From Sphingorhabdus rigui (GTDB lineage Bacteria > Pseudomonadota > Alphaproteobacteria > Sphingomonadales > Sphingomonadaceae), in assembly GCF_014196595.1 (NCBI RefSeq), contig NZ_JACIEA010000001.1, positions 1,358,546 through 1,422,545 of the forward strand: a stretch of 64,000 bases of DNA. Reading direction: 5' to 3'. Below are positions 1-10,745 of the stretch, one piece after another. Each line of letters starts with the position of its first letter. Within the stretch, counting starts at the first letter, position 1. The position numbers and the translations under genes are program-made. Under the pieces are notes generated by a model, which was not told where the DNA came from, ran no database searches, and saw nothing but the letters and a program-made list of their open reading frames with translations.

Positions 1-140
1 CGGTCTTTCGAGCCAGCATAACGCCGCTCGGCAAAAAAGCGCTTTGCAAGCTGGTCAGCAGATGCGCCGCCATCACGTGCGGAAAGGATGATTTGGTCAA
101 CCAATTCAATGGCTGACTGCAGGCGAGCAGCAGGTCTCAT
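1..140 (-). CDS. RsmB/NOP-type RNA methyltransferase, N-terminal fragment
   Basis: The first 46 residues of a protein that runs off the left edge can be read from an ATG at 138-140 on the minus strand (begins MRPAARLQSAIELVDQII). This opening, with a helical NusB-like segment followed by an AGSKDR motif, is typical of the alphaproteobacterial RsmB/Fmu family of 16S rRNA m5C methyltransferases. The SAM-binding and catalytic parts lie outside the window, so the family call rests on the N-terminus alone. It starts 3 nt after the guaB stop codon, so it is probably cotranscribed with guaB. Confidence 0.6.
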   Translation of the reverse strand, partial: MRPAARLQSAIELVDQIILSARDGGASADQLAKRFFAERRYAGSKD

Positions 141-143
141 GCG

Positions 144-1616
<1,473 letters not shown>

Positions 1617-1658
1617 TTAAGCTTTGATTCGTGGCGGCCCATGTAAACAGTAAGTCCC

Positions 1659-3143
1659 TTATTCGCCAGCCTTCTTGGATTTATATTTTCTGGCGTCCGC
1701 AAAATAGCGGCCAAGCGCAATGTGCAAGTCAGCGTCATCGGCCGCGCCGCCAAGCTCCGTCTTATCCGTGAGCTCATCATCAGGGCCATGATAATCGCTG
1801 CCCAGAAACTTTTGCATCAGCTCAAGATCGGCGAACGAACCACCGACCATGAGCGCAGGCACGCCCTTTTGCGCGAGTGCCCAGCCGTCCTGCCTTTGGA
1901 TAAACGCATTTGCATCGGTCGAACTTTCAATCGCCCTACCCGTCTTTTTTGCTACCGCCTCAACCGTGGCATCATATGGGGTGGTTCCGCGACCGATGAT
2001 CGCAACCTTTGACCCGCGCGGCGCAATGGCAATTGTATCGACATTTAGGGAAATCACGATCTGATCAAGCGGTAAAGCTGGCTTTTCAGCGAAAGCATAA
2101 GCACCCAATAGGCCACTCTCTTCCGCAGTCGTCGCTACAAAATAAATATCACGATCATGCTTTTTCTTCGCCAAGCTTTCCGCGATTTCGTTCAGCACGG
2201 CAATTCCGCTGGCATTGTCCACGGCACCATTACAAATCCGGTCAGGCGCACCCTCTGGCGCGCAAATACCCAAATGGTCCCAATGCCCCATGAACAAAAC
2301 AGCGCCGCTGCCCTTTTTCCGACCCGCAATCTTGCCAACGACGTTTGAGCTGTTGAACCGGTAAATATCCGTCGTGACTTTGAAATCTGCGTCAATGCCA
2401 AGTGGCTCGCCCGCATAATCGCTGGCCTTGGCATGTGCGCGCAATTTGTCCCAATCTTGCCCGGCGGCGGTTATCATCGCGACCGCAAACTCGGCGCTCA
2501 TCGCCCCTTCCAACGGCGCGCGTTTTTCGCGACTCTCAAGTGCGATGGGACGCGACAGCAACAAACGCCGCAGTGAAGGCCAACTTCCTTGCCCGTCGCC
2601 GATGAAGATAACTGCCTCCGCTCCGGCGGCGATCAGCGCTTCGCGCCGCGCGCGGGGTGACTTCATATTGTTTGGCACATTTTCGGCGTCAAACAGCACA
2701 AGCGCGGCTTTTCCCGCAACATCTGCAGCAACCGAACCATCCGCTTTTACGCCTGCGCCGGTGAATATAAGCGGCAAATCATTGCGCGCATAATCCACCT
2801 GTTTACCAATCAGGATGATTTCTTCAGAAACGATGCGCAGTTTGCGGCCCTTGGCCGTAAATGCATATTCCGCACTGCCCTGCCCGCGCTGGATCAACGG
2901 AACCGCATCAAACCAGCCGCCGTCTGTCGCCGCGGGCTTTAAACCTGATGTCGCCCATTGCTGCGCAATGTACTGAACGGTTTTTGCCTCGCCCTCCGTG
3001 CCGGGTTTACGGCCTTCAAAGGCGTCGCTGGCCAGAATTTCGATATGTGCGCGCAGGTCCGCTTCGCTCACCGCCTTGGCCTGCACCGAACCCGCGGCCA
3101 TTGCTGAAAAACTGACAAAGACTGCAAAATGGGCAAGACGCAT
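1659..3143 (-). CDS. Secreted M28 family metallopeptidase
   Basis: This is a predicted exported zinc aminopeptidase-like protein of 494 residues. An N-terminal signal peptide ends near SVQAKA. The zinc site of the M28 family is visible: HWDH at about residues 287-290, NGAVDNASG (bridging Asp) at about 305-313, and AEESGLLG (catalytic Glu pair) at about 340-347. A protease-associated insert separates the N-terminal cap from the peptidase domain. I chose the ATG at 3143 because GGAG lies 9 nt before it and the signal peptide follows directly; an upstream in-frame start at 3176 would overlap the neighbouring lyase gene. A second M28 peptidase with the same active-site layout lies at 60739-62406. 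The substrate is unknown. Confidence 0.85.
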   Translation of the reverse strand: MRLAHFAVFVSFSAMAAGSVQAKAVSEADLRAHIEILASDAFEGRKPGTEGEAKTVQYIAQQWATSGLKPAATDGGWFDAVPLIQRGQGSAEYAFTAKGRKLRIVSEEIILIGKQVDYARNDLPLIFTGAGVKADGSVAADVAGKAALVLFDAENVPNNMKSPRARREALIAAGAEAVIFIGDGQGSWPSLRRLLLSRPIALESREKRAPLEGAMSAEFAVAMITAAGQDWDKLRAHAKASDYAGEPLGIDADFKVTTDIYRFNSSNVVGKIAGRKKGSGAVLFMGHWDHLGICAPEGAPDRICNGAVDNASGIAVLNEIAESLAKKKHDRDIYFVATTAEESGLLGAYAFAEKPALPLDQIVISLNVDTIAIAPRGSKVAIIGRGTTPYDATVEAVAKKTGRAIESSTDANAFIQRQDGWALAQKGVPALMVGGSFADLELMQKFLGSDYHGPDDELTDKTELGGAADDADLHIALGRYFADARKYKSKKAGE

Positions 3144-3159
3144 AAATGATCGCTCCGGA

Positions 3160-3999
3160 CTACGAAGGGGCGGCACCCGTCCTATGTCGGGAACGCTCTA
3201 TCGTTAATTTCGCTTCGTCTACATGCATCGATTCAATCATGCGACCCTTAAATCGCTGCGCACCCCCTCGGCTCGCCGCAATTAATTCCTCCGCCTCAGC
3301 CACCGCAGCAGCATCCGCGCCAAAGGCCTGATTGGCGATCGCAATTTGATTGGGGTGAATGAGCGTTTTGCCCGTGAAGCCATAGATTGCGCCTTGACGG
3401 CATTCGGCATCGAAGCCGCTCATGTCATCCAGCCGGTTGCACACCCCGTCAAAACGCGGCTTACCCGATGCAGATGCCGCGAGCACGATTGTCTGCAGCG
3501 CCAGTTCCAGCCCTTCGCGCAATGGACCGGGCCGAATACCTGTTTCCGCCGCAATGTCATTTGTGCCCGCAATTAGTCCCGCAACCATAGGGTGCGCTGC
3601 AATCTCGCGTGCGGCATATAATCCCGTTGGCGTTTCGATCATCGCCAATATGGGCTTGCCAGCATCGGGTATGTCGTCAGGACCTTCAACCTTAGGTACA
3701 ACAATGAAGTTCGCGCGGCTTTGCGCCAAAACGGCAATGTCGTCGGCATGATATACGCTGTCGGCGCCATTTGCCCGTATGGCAATTATTTTGCCTGTGA
3801 CGCCGTCTGCGGCATATTGCACGGCTGCCGCGCGGGCATCCGCCTTTGACTCATGCGGGACGGCATCTTCCAAATCAATGATCAGCATATCTGCATCAAG
3901 CGACCGCGCCTTTTCCAACGCGCGTGCATTAGACGCCGGCATATAGAGCGCCGACCGCGTAAATTTCAGTTGCTGCAAGATATCCATTTTAGTTCCCAT
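3160..3999 (-). CDS. HpcH/HpaI (CitE-like) CoA-ester lyase family protein
   Basis: A TIM-barrel protein of the CitE/malyl-CoA lyase family, which cleaves or hydrolyses beta-hydroxyacyl-CoA esters using Mg2+. Visible landmarks are the N-terminal RSALYMPASNARALEKA segment, the metal-binding LIIDLEDAVP motif, the KVEGPDD loop and the IETPTGLYAAREIA strand. At 279 residues it is shorter than malyl-CoA lyase (over 300) and closer to stand-alone CitE-like proteins, whose substrates vary; no citrate lyase CitD or CitF partner is nearby. A second in-frame ATG at 3987 has GGGA 6 nt upstream and could be the true start. It lies just upstream of, and probably in one unit with, the M28 peptidase. Confidence 0.8.
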   Translation of the reverse strand: MGTKMDILQQLKFTRSALYMPASNARALEKARSLDADMLIIDLEDAVPHESKADARAAAVQYAADGVTGKIIAIRANGADSVYHADDIAVLAQSRANFIVVPKVEGPDDIPDAGKPILAMIETPTGLYAAREIAAHPMVAGLIAGTNDIAAETGIRPGPLREGLELALQTIVLAASASGKPRFDGVCNRLDDMSGFDAECRQGAIYGFTGKTLIHPNQIAIANQAFGADAAAVAEAEELIAASRGGAQRFKGRMIESMHVDEAKLTIERSRHRTGAAPS

Positions 4000-4125
4000 T
4001 TTATCGGCCTGCGCATGCTCCCTGCGTAACCTTGGTTAAATGGTAAAGCCCCTCCACCGATTTTTCTTGAAACTATTTCTTAAACCCACCGAATTACAGC
4101 TCACTTTTAAAAGGGAGGGCAATCC

Positions 4126-5040
4126 ATGGAATATTTTTTCGGTTTACTCGCGCTGATCGTCATCATTTTTGTGATGATGGGCGTAACCGTTGTGCAGCAA
4201 GGCTTTGTTTTCACAATTGAGCGGTTCGGGCGTTATACCTATTCCGCGCAACCCGGGCTGACCGTCATCATCCCGTTCTTTGACCGCGTTGGCCGCAAGG
4301 TAAACGTGATGGAACAAGTTCTCGATATTCCCGGACAGGAAATCATCACCAAGGACAACGCCATGGTCGGCGTTGACGCCGTGGTGTTCTTCCAAGTGCT
4401 CGACGCAGCCAAAGCCGCATATGAAGTGTCCGACCTCTACGTCGCCATCATGCAAATCACGACAACCAACCTGCGTACCGTGATGGGCAGCATGGACCTC
4501 GATGAAACCTTGTCGAAACGTGACGATATCAATGGCCGTCTGCTGTCGGTGGTGGACCACGCAACCAGCCCATGGGGTGTCAAAATCACGCGTGTTGAGG
4601 TGAAAGATATTCGTCCACCCGCTGATATCTCGAACGCGATGGCGCGGCAGATGAAGGCCGAGCGTGAAAAGCGTGCGCAAATCCTGGAAGCAGAAGGTAT
4701 GCGCGCCGCAGAAATCCTGCGCGCTGAAGGCGAAAAGCAAGGCGCCATTCTTCAGGCCGAGGGCCGCAAGGAGGCGGCATTTCGTGACGCCGAAGCCCGC
4801 GAACGCGAAGCAGAGGCCGAGGCGAAGGCAACAGTCATGGTTTCCGATTCCATCGCGACATCGGGCACGCAGGCGCTGAATTACTTCATTGCGCAGAAAT
4901 ATACCGAAGCCATCAGCCAGTTCGCAACATCGCCCAATGCAAAGACCATTTTGTTCCCTGTAGAAGCCACACAGTTGATCGGCACGCTGGGCGGAATTGG
5001 CGAATTGGCCAAGGAAGCGCTTGCACCCAAAGAAAAGTGA
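4126..5040 (+). CDS. SPFH/band 7 (stomatin-like, QmcA type) membrane protein
   Basis: A paraslipin-type membrane scaffold of 304 residues with one N-terminal transmembrane segment (about 2-22) and an SPFH domain (about 20-180, including VVQQGFVFTIERFGRYT). A charged Glu/Ala-rich coiled coil from about 175 to 240 (repeated ILEAEGMRAAEILRAEGEKQ-type heptads) is followed by a hydrophobic C-terminus used for oligomerisation in this family. A strong ribosome binding site, AGGGAGGG, precedes the ATG. The next gene encodes an NfeD partner, the classic STOPP/NfeD pair, thought to act in membrane microdomain organisation and membrane-protein quality control. Confidence 0.93.
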   Translation: MEYFFGLLALIVIIFVMMGVTVVQQGFVFTIERFGRYTYSAQPGLTVIIPFFDRVGRKVNVMEQVLDIPGQEIITKDNAMVGVDAVVFFQVLDAAKAAYEVSDLYVAIMQITTTNLRTVMGSMDLDETLSKRDDINGRLLSVVDHATSPWGVKITRVEVKDIRPPADISNAMARQMKAEREKRAQILEAEGMRAAEILRAEGEKQGAILQAEGRKEAAFRDAEAREREAEAEAKATVMVSDSIATSGTQALNYFIAQKYTEAISQFATSPNAKTILFPVEATQLIGTLGGIGELAKEALAPKEK

Positions 5041-5063
5041 GGCGTGGGGGCGGAGTCAAAGCC

Positions 5064-5113
5064 CGTAGTCCTGAGCAACAATCGCAAGGCGATTGTGCCC
5101 GTCGAAGGACGCC
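5064..5113. repeat. REP-like nested hairpin between the SPFH and nfeD genes
   Basis: An outer inverted repeat GTCCT (5068-5072)/AGGAC (5106-5110) encloses a perfect inner hairpin, ACAATCGC-AAG-GCGATTGT (5078-5096). The flanking words GTCCTGAGC and GTCGAAGGAC resemble dispersed intergenic palindromes common in sphingomonad genomes. A further hairpin (CGTCAG/CTGACG, 5159-5180) lies before nfeD, and a CGAAGGACGC word recurs just after nfeD at about 5694. The rest of the 194-nt gap shows no coding sense. Confidence 0.55.
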
Positions 5114-5234
5114 TGTAAGACAGACGCTGCGCTCCACCGGCACACGCCCGTCGACTTTCGTCAGCGCGGTCGCACTGACGGCTCAGGGCTTCGGTAAGAT
5201 CTGCAGTTTGGACATCGAGATTACGGAGTAACAC

Positions 5235-5687
5235 ATGGCACAATGGCTCGACACAATTTCAACCCACTGGTTCTGGCTCTCGCTGGGGCTGGTGCTCGGG
5301 GTCGCCGAAATGGTTGCGCCCGGTTTCTTCCTGATGTGGCTTGGCCTTGCCGCGTTGATTGTCGGTGGGCTGGATTACTTCCTTCCCATCACCGTCGCCT
5401 ATCAAGTTGCCATGTTTGCGACATTATCGGTGTTGACGGTCTTTGCGGGTAAGAAATTTCTACACGACAACCCCATCGAGACCGAAGACGCAAAGTTGAA
5501 CGACCGTGGCGCGCGGCTAACGGGTGAAATCGTGACCGTGGTTGAGGCGATCACAAACGGTCATGGCCGCGTCAAGGTTGGCGACAGCGTCTGGTCCGCC
5601 CGCGGCGTCGATGCCGCGACAGGATCCCGTGTGCGCGTCACGGGCGCTGACGGCGCGGTGTTGCTGGTCGAAGGCGGCCTCGACTGA
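5235..5687 (+). CDS. NfeD family membrane protein
   Basis: A short-form NfeD of 150 residues. The N-terminal part has two to three hydrophobic segments (about 13-35, 37-57 and 58-75) and the C-terminal part (about 90-148) is the OB-fold domain, with the RGARLTGEIVTV strand and a GSRVRVTGADGAVLLVE ending. NfeD proteins work with SPFH proteins such as the one encoded immediately upstream. The start follows TTACGGAGTAACAC, a good ribosome binding site. The long NfeD serine-protease domain is absent, as is usual for the short form. Confidence 0.92.
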   Translation: MAQWLDTISTHWFWLSLGLVLGVAEMVAPGFFLMWLGLAALIVGGLDYFLPITVAYQVAMFATLSVLTVFAGKKFLHDNPIETEDAKLNDRGARLTGEIVTVVEAITNGHGRVKVGDSVWSARGVDAATGSRVRVTGADGAVLLVEGGLD

Positions 5688-5730
5688 TCGAAGGACGCAC
5701 TCGGTCCGTCTTTTCAGAGCCCAAAGAGTT

Positions 5731-6183
5731 CTAAATCAGGTCAAGGCTCGCGCGGTCGGGCTCGATAAAGCCCCGCCGCGCTTGCACGGAAAACAGCCGA
5801 TCCTTTGAATAAAACTGAAGCGGCAGGTCCCGGCGTCCCCGGTGGGAAAGCAGCAGCGCGTTCACGGCCTCGTGCAACGGCACCTCCATCCCAATCTCTG
5901 CCAGATGCGCCTTCACACCAGCGATATACACTTGCGTAATCGTTTCATGATAGCCTTGGGTATCGTCATTCACGCCGCCGACGGCTTCGTTATAGGCTGA
6001 AATGATGGCGGGCAGCGCACGCTCAATCGCGATATCCGGCCGATTGCGCACCAGCCAAGTACATGCCGCCAGATGCGCTTCATGGGTCCAATGTTCGCGC
6101 GGCAAGGTGCACGCAAGCAAGCCTTCGCCGATCGCGACGATTGCGGCGTCATCTTCAAATAAGCGCATAGAATATTCGGACAT
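5731..6183 (-). CDS. Conserved hypothetical protein
   Basis: I do not recognise a named family. The 150-residue protein looks soluble and mainly helical. It has a histidine-rich patch, REHWTHEAHLAACTWLV (about 29-45), that resembles a possible metal-binding motif, and a GYHETIT motif around residue 77 that appears characteristic. AGAAGG 7 nt before the ATG at 6183 supports the start. It lies between the convergent nfeD gene and pckA on the same strand as pckA, 39 nt from the pckA stop, so it may be the second gene of a pckA transcript. Coding is supported by length, ribosome binding site and the absence of a better overlapping frame. Confidence 0.7.
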   Translation of the reverse strand: MSEYSMRLFEDDAAIVAIGEGLLACTLPREHWTHEAHLAACTWLVRNRPDIAIERALPAIISAYNEAVGGVNDDTQGYHETITQVYIAGVKAHLAEIGMEVPLHEAVNALLLSHRGRRDLPLQFYSKDRLFSVQARRGFIEPDRASLDLI

Positions 6184-6222
6184 GATCGGACCTTCTGCAT
6201 TGTCCGATGATGTCCGGACGGG

Positions 6223-7824
6223 TTAAGCGACCTTTGGTGCCGACTGCCTTACACCTTCGTCGACATGATCTGCAAATTGCGCGAAGTTGTCGATGAACTG
6301 CTGAACAAGTCCGCGCGCCGTCACATCATATTCCGCCTTGTCCGCCCAAGCTTCGCGCGGATCAAGAATGCCGCTGTCGACGCCCGGAACGGCGACGGGG
6401 AATTCAAAACCAAAATTCTGATCCTTACGAAATTCTGCATTGTTCAGGCTTCCGTCAAGCGCAGCGTTAAGCAATGCCCGTGTGGCCTTGATCGGCATAC
6501 GGCTGATGCCGGGCATCGTTGCTTTGCCGCCCGTCCAGCCGGTGTTGACCAACCAGCATTGTACCGCCCCCTTGGCAATCCGCTCTTTCAGCAAATTGCC
6601 ATAGATGCTTGGGTGACGCGGCATGAATGGCGCGCCAAAGCAGGTGGAGAATGTTGCTTCAGGCTCGGTCACGCCGATTTCTGTACCAGCGACACGAGCC
6701 GTGTAACCCGACAGGAAGTGGTACATCGCCTGATCGGGCGTCAGGCGCGCGATCGGAGGCAAAACGCCGTACGCGTCTGCGGTCAGGAAGATGATTGTCT
6801 TGGGAACGGGCCCCATATTCTTTTCCGATGTGTTCGGAATGAACTCAATCGGGTATGAACCACGGCTGTTTTCCGCGAGGCTATTGTCGTCGAAATCCAA
6901 CTCGCGTGTTTCCGGGTCGATAACGACATTTTCAAGCACCGTTCCGAAGCGCTTTGTCGTCGCAAAGATTTCCGGCTCGGCTTCTGCCGAGAGGCGAATC
7001 ATTTTTGCGTAGCAACCGCCTTCAAAATTGAAGACGGCAGTGTCCGACCAACCATGTTCATCGTCGCCAATCAGCGTGCGGCTGGCGTCTGCAGACAAGG
7101 TCGTCTTGCCAGTGCCTGACAGGCCAAAGAATACGGCGGTGTCCCCGTCCGGGCCGATATTGGCGGAGCAATGCATGGGCATCACACCCTTCACCGGCAA
7201 CAGATAATTGAGGATGCCGAAAACCGACTTCTTCATTTCACCCGCATAGGCAGTGCCGCCGATCAGAATAAGCTTTTCGGTGAAGTTCACAGCAATGACA
7301 GTCTCGCTGCGGCAGCCATGACGCGCAGGATCTGCGCGGAAGCTTGGCAAATCGATAATGGTGTATTCCGGCACAAAGCTGGTCAGCTCTTCCTGCGTCG
7401 GGCGCACCAGCAAGGTGCGGATGAACAGATTGTGCCATGCCAATTCGTTAATCACGCGCACATTGACGCGGTGCTCCGGCTGCGAACCCCCGAACAAGTC
7501 AGCAACGTACAATTTGTCCTTGCCACCAAGCGCGGCAATGAAATCTTCTTTCAGCGCAGCAAAATGGGCCGGATCCATCGGGACGTTGGTTTTACCCCAC
7601 CAGATGCTGTTTTCGGTTTCGGCGTCGCGCACGATAAACTTGTCTTTGGCCGAACGCCCCGTGTGTGCACCGGTCTTAACAACGAGCGGACCGTTTTTGG
7701 CCAAAATGCCTTCATCATTCGCCAGCGCGGCTTCCACCAAAGGCGCTGTGCCGAGGTTGCAATGCAGCTGCGCCTTTGTGTCAAAACCTTGTTGCGAAAG
7801 CGAGATATGTAAAGGTGTCGACAT
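6223..7824 (-). CDS. pckA: Phosphoenolpyruvate carboxykinase (ATP)
   Basis: The ATP-type PEP carboxykinase converts oxaloacetate to phosphoenolpyruvate, the entry step of gluconeogenesis, in the cytoplasm. The length of 533 residues matches the family. The kinase-1 P-loop GLSGTGKTT sits at 234-242, followed by [10 protein letters not shown] (metal-binding kinase-2 region). The oxaloacetate-binding TGRSAKDKF stretch is at about 55-63 and the NTGWTGGK segment lies in the C-terminal part. The gene is divergent from chvI; in Sinorhizobium and Agrobacterium pckA also neighbours chvI-chvG, and ChvI or carbon-dependent control is plausible. An 18-bp perfect palindrome lies 29-46 nt upstream of the start. 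Confidence 0.97.
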   Translation of the reverse strand: MSTPLHISLSQQGFDTKAQLHCNLGTAPLVEAALANDEGILAKNGPLVVKTGAHTGRSAKDKFIVRDAETENSIWWGKTNVPMDPAHFAALKEDFIAALGGKDKLYVADLFGGSQPEHRVNVRVINELAWHNLFIRTLLVRPTQEELTSFVPEYTIIDLPSFRADPARHGCRSETVIAVNFTEKLILIGGTAYAGEMKKSVFGILNYLLPVKGVMPMHCSANIGPDGDTAVFFGLSGTGKTTLSADASRTLIGDDEHGWSDTAVFNFEGGCYAKMIRLSAEAEPEIFATTKRFGTVLENVVIDPETRELDFDDNSLAENSRGSYPIEFIPNTSEKNMGPVPKTIIFLTADAYGVLPPIARLTPDQAMYHFLSGYTARVAGTEIGVTEPEATFSTCFGAPFMPRHPSIYGNLLKERIAKGAVQCWLVNTGWTGGKATMPGISRMPIKATRALLNAALDGSLNNAEFRKDQNFGFEFPVAVPGVDSGILDPREAWADKAEYDVTARGLVQQFIDNFAQFADHVDEGVRQSAPKVA

Positions 7825-7852
7825 TGGCTACTCCGGCAAAAGTTGCGAATCT

Positions 7853-7870
7853 AGTGCATACGTATGCACT
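7853..7870. promoter_or_regulatory. 18-bp perfect palindrome upstream of pckA (candidate operator)
   Basis: AGTGCATACGTATGCACT is its own reverse complement. It lies 29-46 nt upstream of the pckA ATG and about 145 nt upstream of the chvI ATG, in the only divergent promoter region of this stretch. The symmetry and position suggest a dimeric repressor site (GntR or LacI type) for pckA; the protein that binds is not identifiable from the window. Confidence 0.6.
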
Positions 7871-8015
7871 GTGAAGCCGGAGCCGGTATACCATGGAGCC
7901 AGCAACGTCAAATGGGGTTCGTTGTTTAATCGCAACAGCGGCGCCTGCGCCCATCACATTGGCATCAAGAGAGCAAGTGATTGAACCCAAGCCATTGCCC
8001 CCCTATAGTCGGCCC

Positions 8016-8723
8016 ATGAGTGCAACCATCGCCCTGGTCGACGACGACCGCAACATTTTGACGTCTGTGTCCATCGCTATGCAGGCGGAAGGATATGTCA
8101 CCCGGATTTATTCGGACGGCGAAACAGCATTAAAGGCGATGCTTGAAAACCCTGCAGATCTTGGCATTTTCGACATTAAAATGCCGCGCATGGATGGCCT
8201 CGAATTGCTCCGGCGGTTGCGCGAAAAAAGCGCTATGCCGGTTATCTTTCTGACATCGAAAGATGAAGAGCTGGATGAAGCACTTGGCCTGGCCATGGGT
8301 GCCGACGATTATATCACCAAGCCTTTTTCCCAGCGCCTGTTGGTGGCCCGCGTAAAGGCCATACTGCGTCGTGCGACCTATGATCGCGGCGTGAGCAGCG
8401 GCGACGCAGAACCTGAGCTTGAGCCTATGGTGCGCGGGAAATTGCAAATGGACCCCGCGCGGCACCATGTAAAATGGGATGGAAAACCGCTTACACTCAC
8501 GGTGACCGAGTTCATGATATTGGAAGCGCTCGCCAATCGGCCGGGCGTTGTGCGCACGCGTGATCAGCTGATGGATGCCGCATATCAGGATGACGTGTAT
8601 GTCGATGATCGCACCATCGACAGCCACATCAAACGGCTACGGCGCAAGTTTCGTGAAGTCGATCCGGAATTTGCGGCCATAGATACGCTTTACGGTGCAG
8701 GATATCGCTTTGCAGACAGCTGA
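8016..8723 (+). CDS. chvI: Response regulator ChvI
   Basis: An OmpR-family response regulator of 235 residues. The receiver domain has DD at positions 10-11, the phospho-acceptor Asp53 in [10 protein letters not shown], and a TSK/KPF pair. The C-terminal winged helix (about 140-235) ends with [13 protein letters not shown] and a GYRF motif. I chose the ATG at 8016 because [13 protein letters not shown] is the family N-terminus; the in-frame upstream ATG at 7893 would add 41 residues without similarity to a receiver domain. chvG starts 29 nt before its stop. ChvG-ChvI controls cell envelope, acid and host-related responses in alphaproteobacteria. Confidence 0.93.
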   Translation: MSATIALVDDDRNILTSVSIAMQAEGYVTRIYSDGETALKAMLENPADLGIFDIKMPRMDGLELLRRLREKSAMPVIFLTSKDEELDEALGLAMGADDYITKPFSQRLLVARVKAILRRATYDRGVSSGDAEPELEPMVRGKLQMDPARHHVKWDGKPLTLTVTEFMILEALANRPGVVRTRDQLMDAAYQDDVYVDDRTIDSHIKRLRRKFREVDPEFAAIDTLYGAGYRFADS

Positions 8724-10272
8724 GCCCGCTGATCTTCAGCTGGGATGGAGCCGGGGGTTGTCGCTCACCGCCCGCATCCTTGCTGTAAATCTCTTCGTTT
8801 TGGCGCTGCTGGGCGCAGGGCTGTTTTTCCTCGACAGCTATCGTGTGCGCCTGATTGCCGAACGCGAAGACGCTGCGCGGCGTCAGGCAACGTTCCTCGC
8901 GGAAAGCCTGTCTTTGGTCGCACCCGAAAAGCGCGCCGCGTACATCTATGAATTTGGCCAAGAGCACCAATCGCGGATACGCGTCTATGCGCAAAATGGC
9001 GAAAAAATCTTGGACAGCTTCGCCGGCCGTCCGCCGACATATGTCTTCCGCGACCCGGCCAAAGAACCGATACGCAAAGTCATCGCGCGCGGCATTGATA
9101 AGATGTTCGATTTTTTGGTGGGTGCGGCCGTGCTGGGGCCATTTGCGGAACCGCGCATAGATACGGCCGATGCTTGGCAACATGTACTAAAGCCTAAGCC
9201 AGCGGACGCAGCGTCGACGGTCGCTTTTGCCCCTGACCTCACACATGTGATCAGCGCTGGTTCGCGGTCCCGCGATGGCCGCTTTGCGGTCCTGACGACA
9301 TCCAATGAACGTGATATTCGCCTATTTGTGCGGGCTGAGCGGTTCAATGTCGGGATGTTTTTTGTCATCGCGCTTGCCATTGGCATATTGCTGTCGATGT
9401 TCCTTGCCCGAACCATTGTGCGTCCGCTTCGGCATCTGTCGCGCGCGGCGGTCAAAGTCCGGCTTGGCCGCGCTCAGGAAGTCACCGTTCCGCGCCTGCC
9501 CTCACGCCGTGATGAAATCGGCATGCTTGCACGCGCACTGTCCGACATGAGCATTGCCCTTCGGCAACGTATTGACGCGACCGAAGCATTTGCGGCGGAC
9601 GTCGCGCACGAGATTAAGAACCCGCTGGCTTCGTTGCGGTCGGCACTGGACGGTGCAGAGCGCATTCAAGACCCCGCCCTGCGCAAACAGCTTATGGATG
9701 TTGCAAAAGCCGATGTGCAGCGGATGGACCGTTTGATCAGCGATATATCCGACGCCAGCCGCGTGGATTCGCAACTGGCCAAGGCAAAGTTCGAACCCAT
9801 CGACTTGGGCGATATGATTGAACAATTGCTGCAGGCGCGCGAAGACCGTGGCAGCGACAAGGATGTGAACATCGCCTTCGCACGGCCACGGCGGACAATC
9901 GCCACGGTCATGGGGGAAGATGTCCGCCTCGAACGCATGCTCACCAATCTGATTGATAACGCGGTGTCCTTTTCACCACCGGGCGCAGTCGTTGAAATAT
10001 CGGCTACGCTGGCCGACGAGGAAGTTATCATTCGCATCAGCGATGAAGGCCCAGGCGTTCCTCCGCAGGAACGGGAAGCCATCTTCCGCCGGTTCCACAG
10101 TGAACGCCCGCCAACCGAGAATTTCGGCAAACATAGCGGGCTGGGACTGGCCATCGCGCGCACGATTGTTGAGGGGCATCATGGCCGCATCAATGTGCGC
10201 GACCGGGTTGATGGCAAAGGCGGGGCCTGTTTTGAAATTGCCCTTCCCTGCGCAGCGGTGGCGACCCGCTAA
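8695..10272 (+). CDS. chvG: Sensor histidine kinase ChvG
   Basis: Partner kinase of ChvI, 525 residues. It has TM1 at about 26-46, a periplasmic sensor region (about 47-218), TM2 at about 219-238 and then HAMP. The H-box [19 protein letters not shown] carries the phospho-accepting His305, and the N-box ([15 protein letters not shown]) and G-boxes ([15 protein letters not shown]) follow. In other alphaproteobacteria the periplasmic part is inhibited by ExoR; no exoR homologue is in the window. The start overlaps chvI by 29 nt and the stop overlaps hprK as TAATG, so translation of the three genes is likely coupled. Confidence 0.94.
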   Translation: MQDIALQTAEPADLQLGWSRGLSLTARILAVNLFVLALLGAGLFFLDSYRVRLIAEREDAARRQATFLAESLSLVAPEKRAAYIYEFGQEHQSRIRVYAQNGEKILDSFAGRPPTYVFRDPAKEPIRKVIARGIDKMFDFLVGAAVLGPFAEPRIDTADAWQHVLKPKPADAASTVAFAPDLTHVISAGSRSRDGRFAVLTTSNERDIRLFVRAERFNVGMFFVIALAIGILLSMFLARTIVRPLRHLSRAAVKVRLGRAQEVTVPRLPSRRDEIGMLARALSDMSIALRQRIDATEAFAADVAHEIKNPLASLRSALDGAERIQDPALRKQLMDVAKADVQRMDRLISDISDASRVDSQLAKAKFEPIDLGDMIEQLLQAREDRGSDKDVNIAFARPRRTIATVMGEDVRLERMLTNLIDNAVSFSPPGAVVEISATLADEEVIIRISDEGPGVPPQEREAIFRRFHSERPPTENFGKHSGLGLAIARTIVEGHHGRINVRDRVDGKGGACFEIALPCAAVATR

Positions 10273-10745
10273 TGCCACAGATGATCCATGGCACCGCGAT
10301 ATCCATCGGTGGCCATGCTGTACTGATTATAGGCGAATCGGGTAGCGGCAAATCCGATCTCGCGCTCCGGCTGATCGATCGCGGCGCTATTTTGATCAGC
10401 GACGATGTCGTCTTTCTGGAAACCCGTGACAACGCTCCAATGCTCACTGTTGCCCCCAATATCGCCGGAAAGATCGAAGTGCGCGGCGTCGGCATCGCTA
10501 ACGTCGATTTCCTTGCGTCTGCGCCGCTTCGCCTCGTTGTGGAGTTCGTCGATTCACCAGACAGATTACCTGAAGACATTGCGCGCACCAACATTGGTGA
10601 TTACGTCGTTCCCGTGTCCAAGCTAAATCCATTTGAACAAAGCAGCGCGATCAAGGTCGAATATGCGTTGCGGGCAGTTCTCGACCGTGGCGTCCGGCCC
10701 GAATTTGTGTCCGCTAATGCTGTAAAAGAAAGCTTGCCATCGTGA
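10272..10745 (+). CDS. hprK: HPr kinase/phosphorylase, short alphaproteobacterial form
   Basis: HprK phosphorylates and dephosphorylates a serine of HPr. This 157-residue protein is the short form that keeps only the catalytic domain, as in other alphaproteobacteria. The Walker A motif GESGSGKS is at 21-28, an ISDDVVFL strand follows, and the EVRGVGI signature of the HprK family is present. The start overlaps the chvG stop (TAATG) and the stop overlaps rapZ (GTGA). The target is very likely Ser50 of the HPr encoded 1.4 kb downstream in the same operon. Confidence 0.95.
   Translation: MPQMIHGTAISIGGHAVLIIGESGSGKSDLALRLIDRGAILISDDVVFLETRDNAPMLTVAPNIAGKIEVRGVGIANVDFLASAPLRLVVEFVDSPDRLPEDIARTNIGDYVVPVSKLNPFEQSSAIKVEYALRAVLDRGVRPEFVSANAVKESLPS

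Noticed and set aside
7893-8015. 41-residue N-terminal extension of ChvI
   Set aside because: The receiver domain begins directly after the ATG at 8016 and the extension has no family match; it covers the chvI leader.
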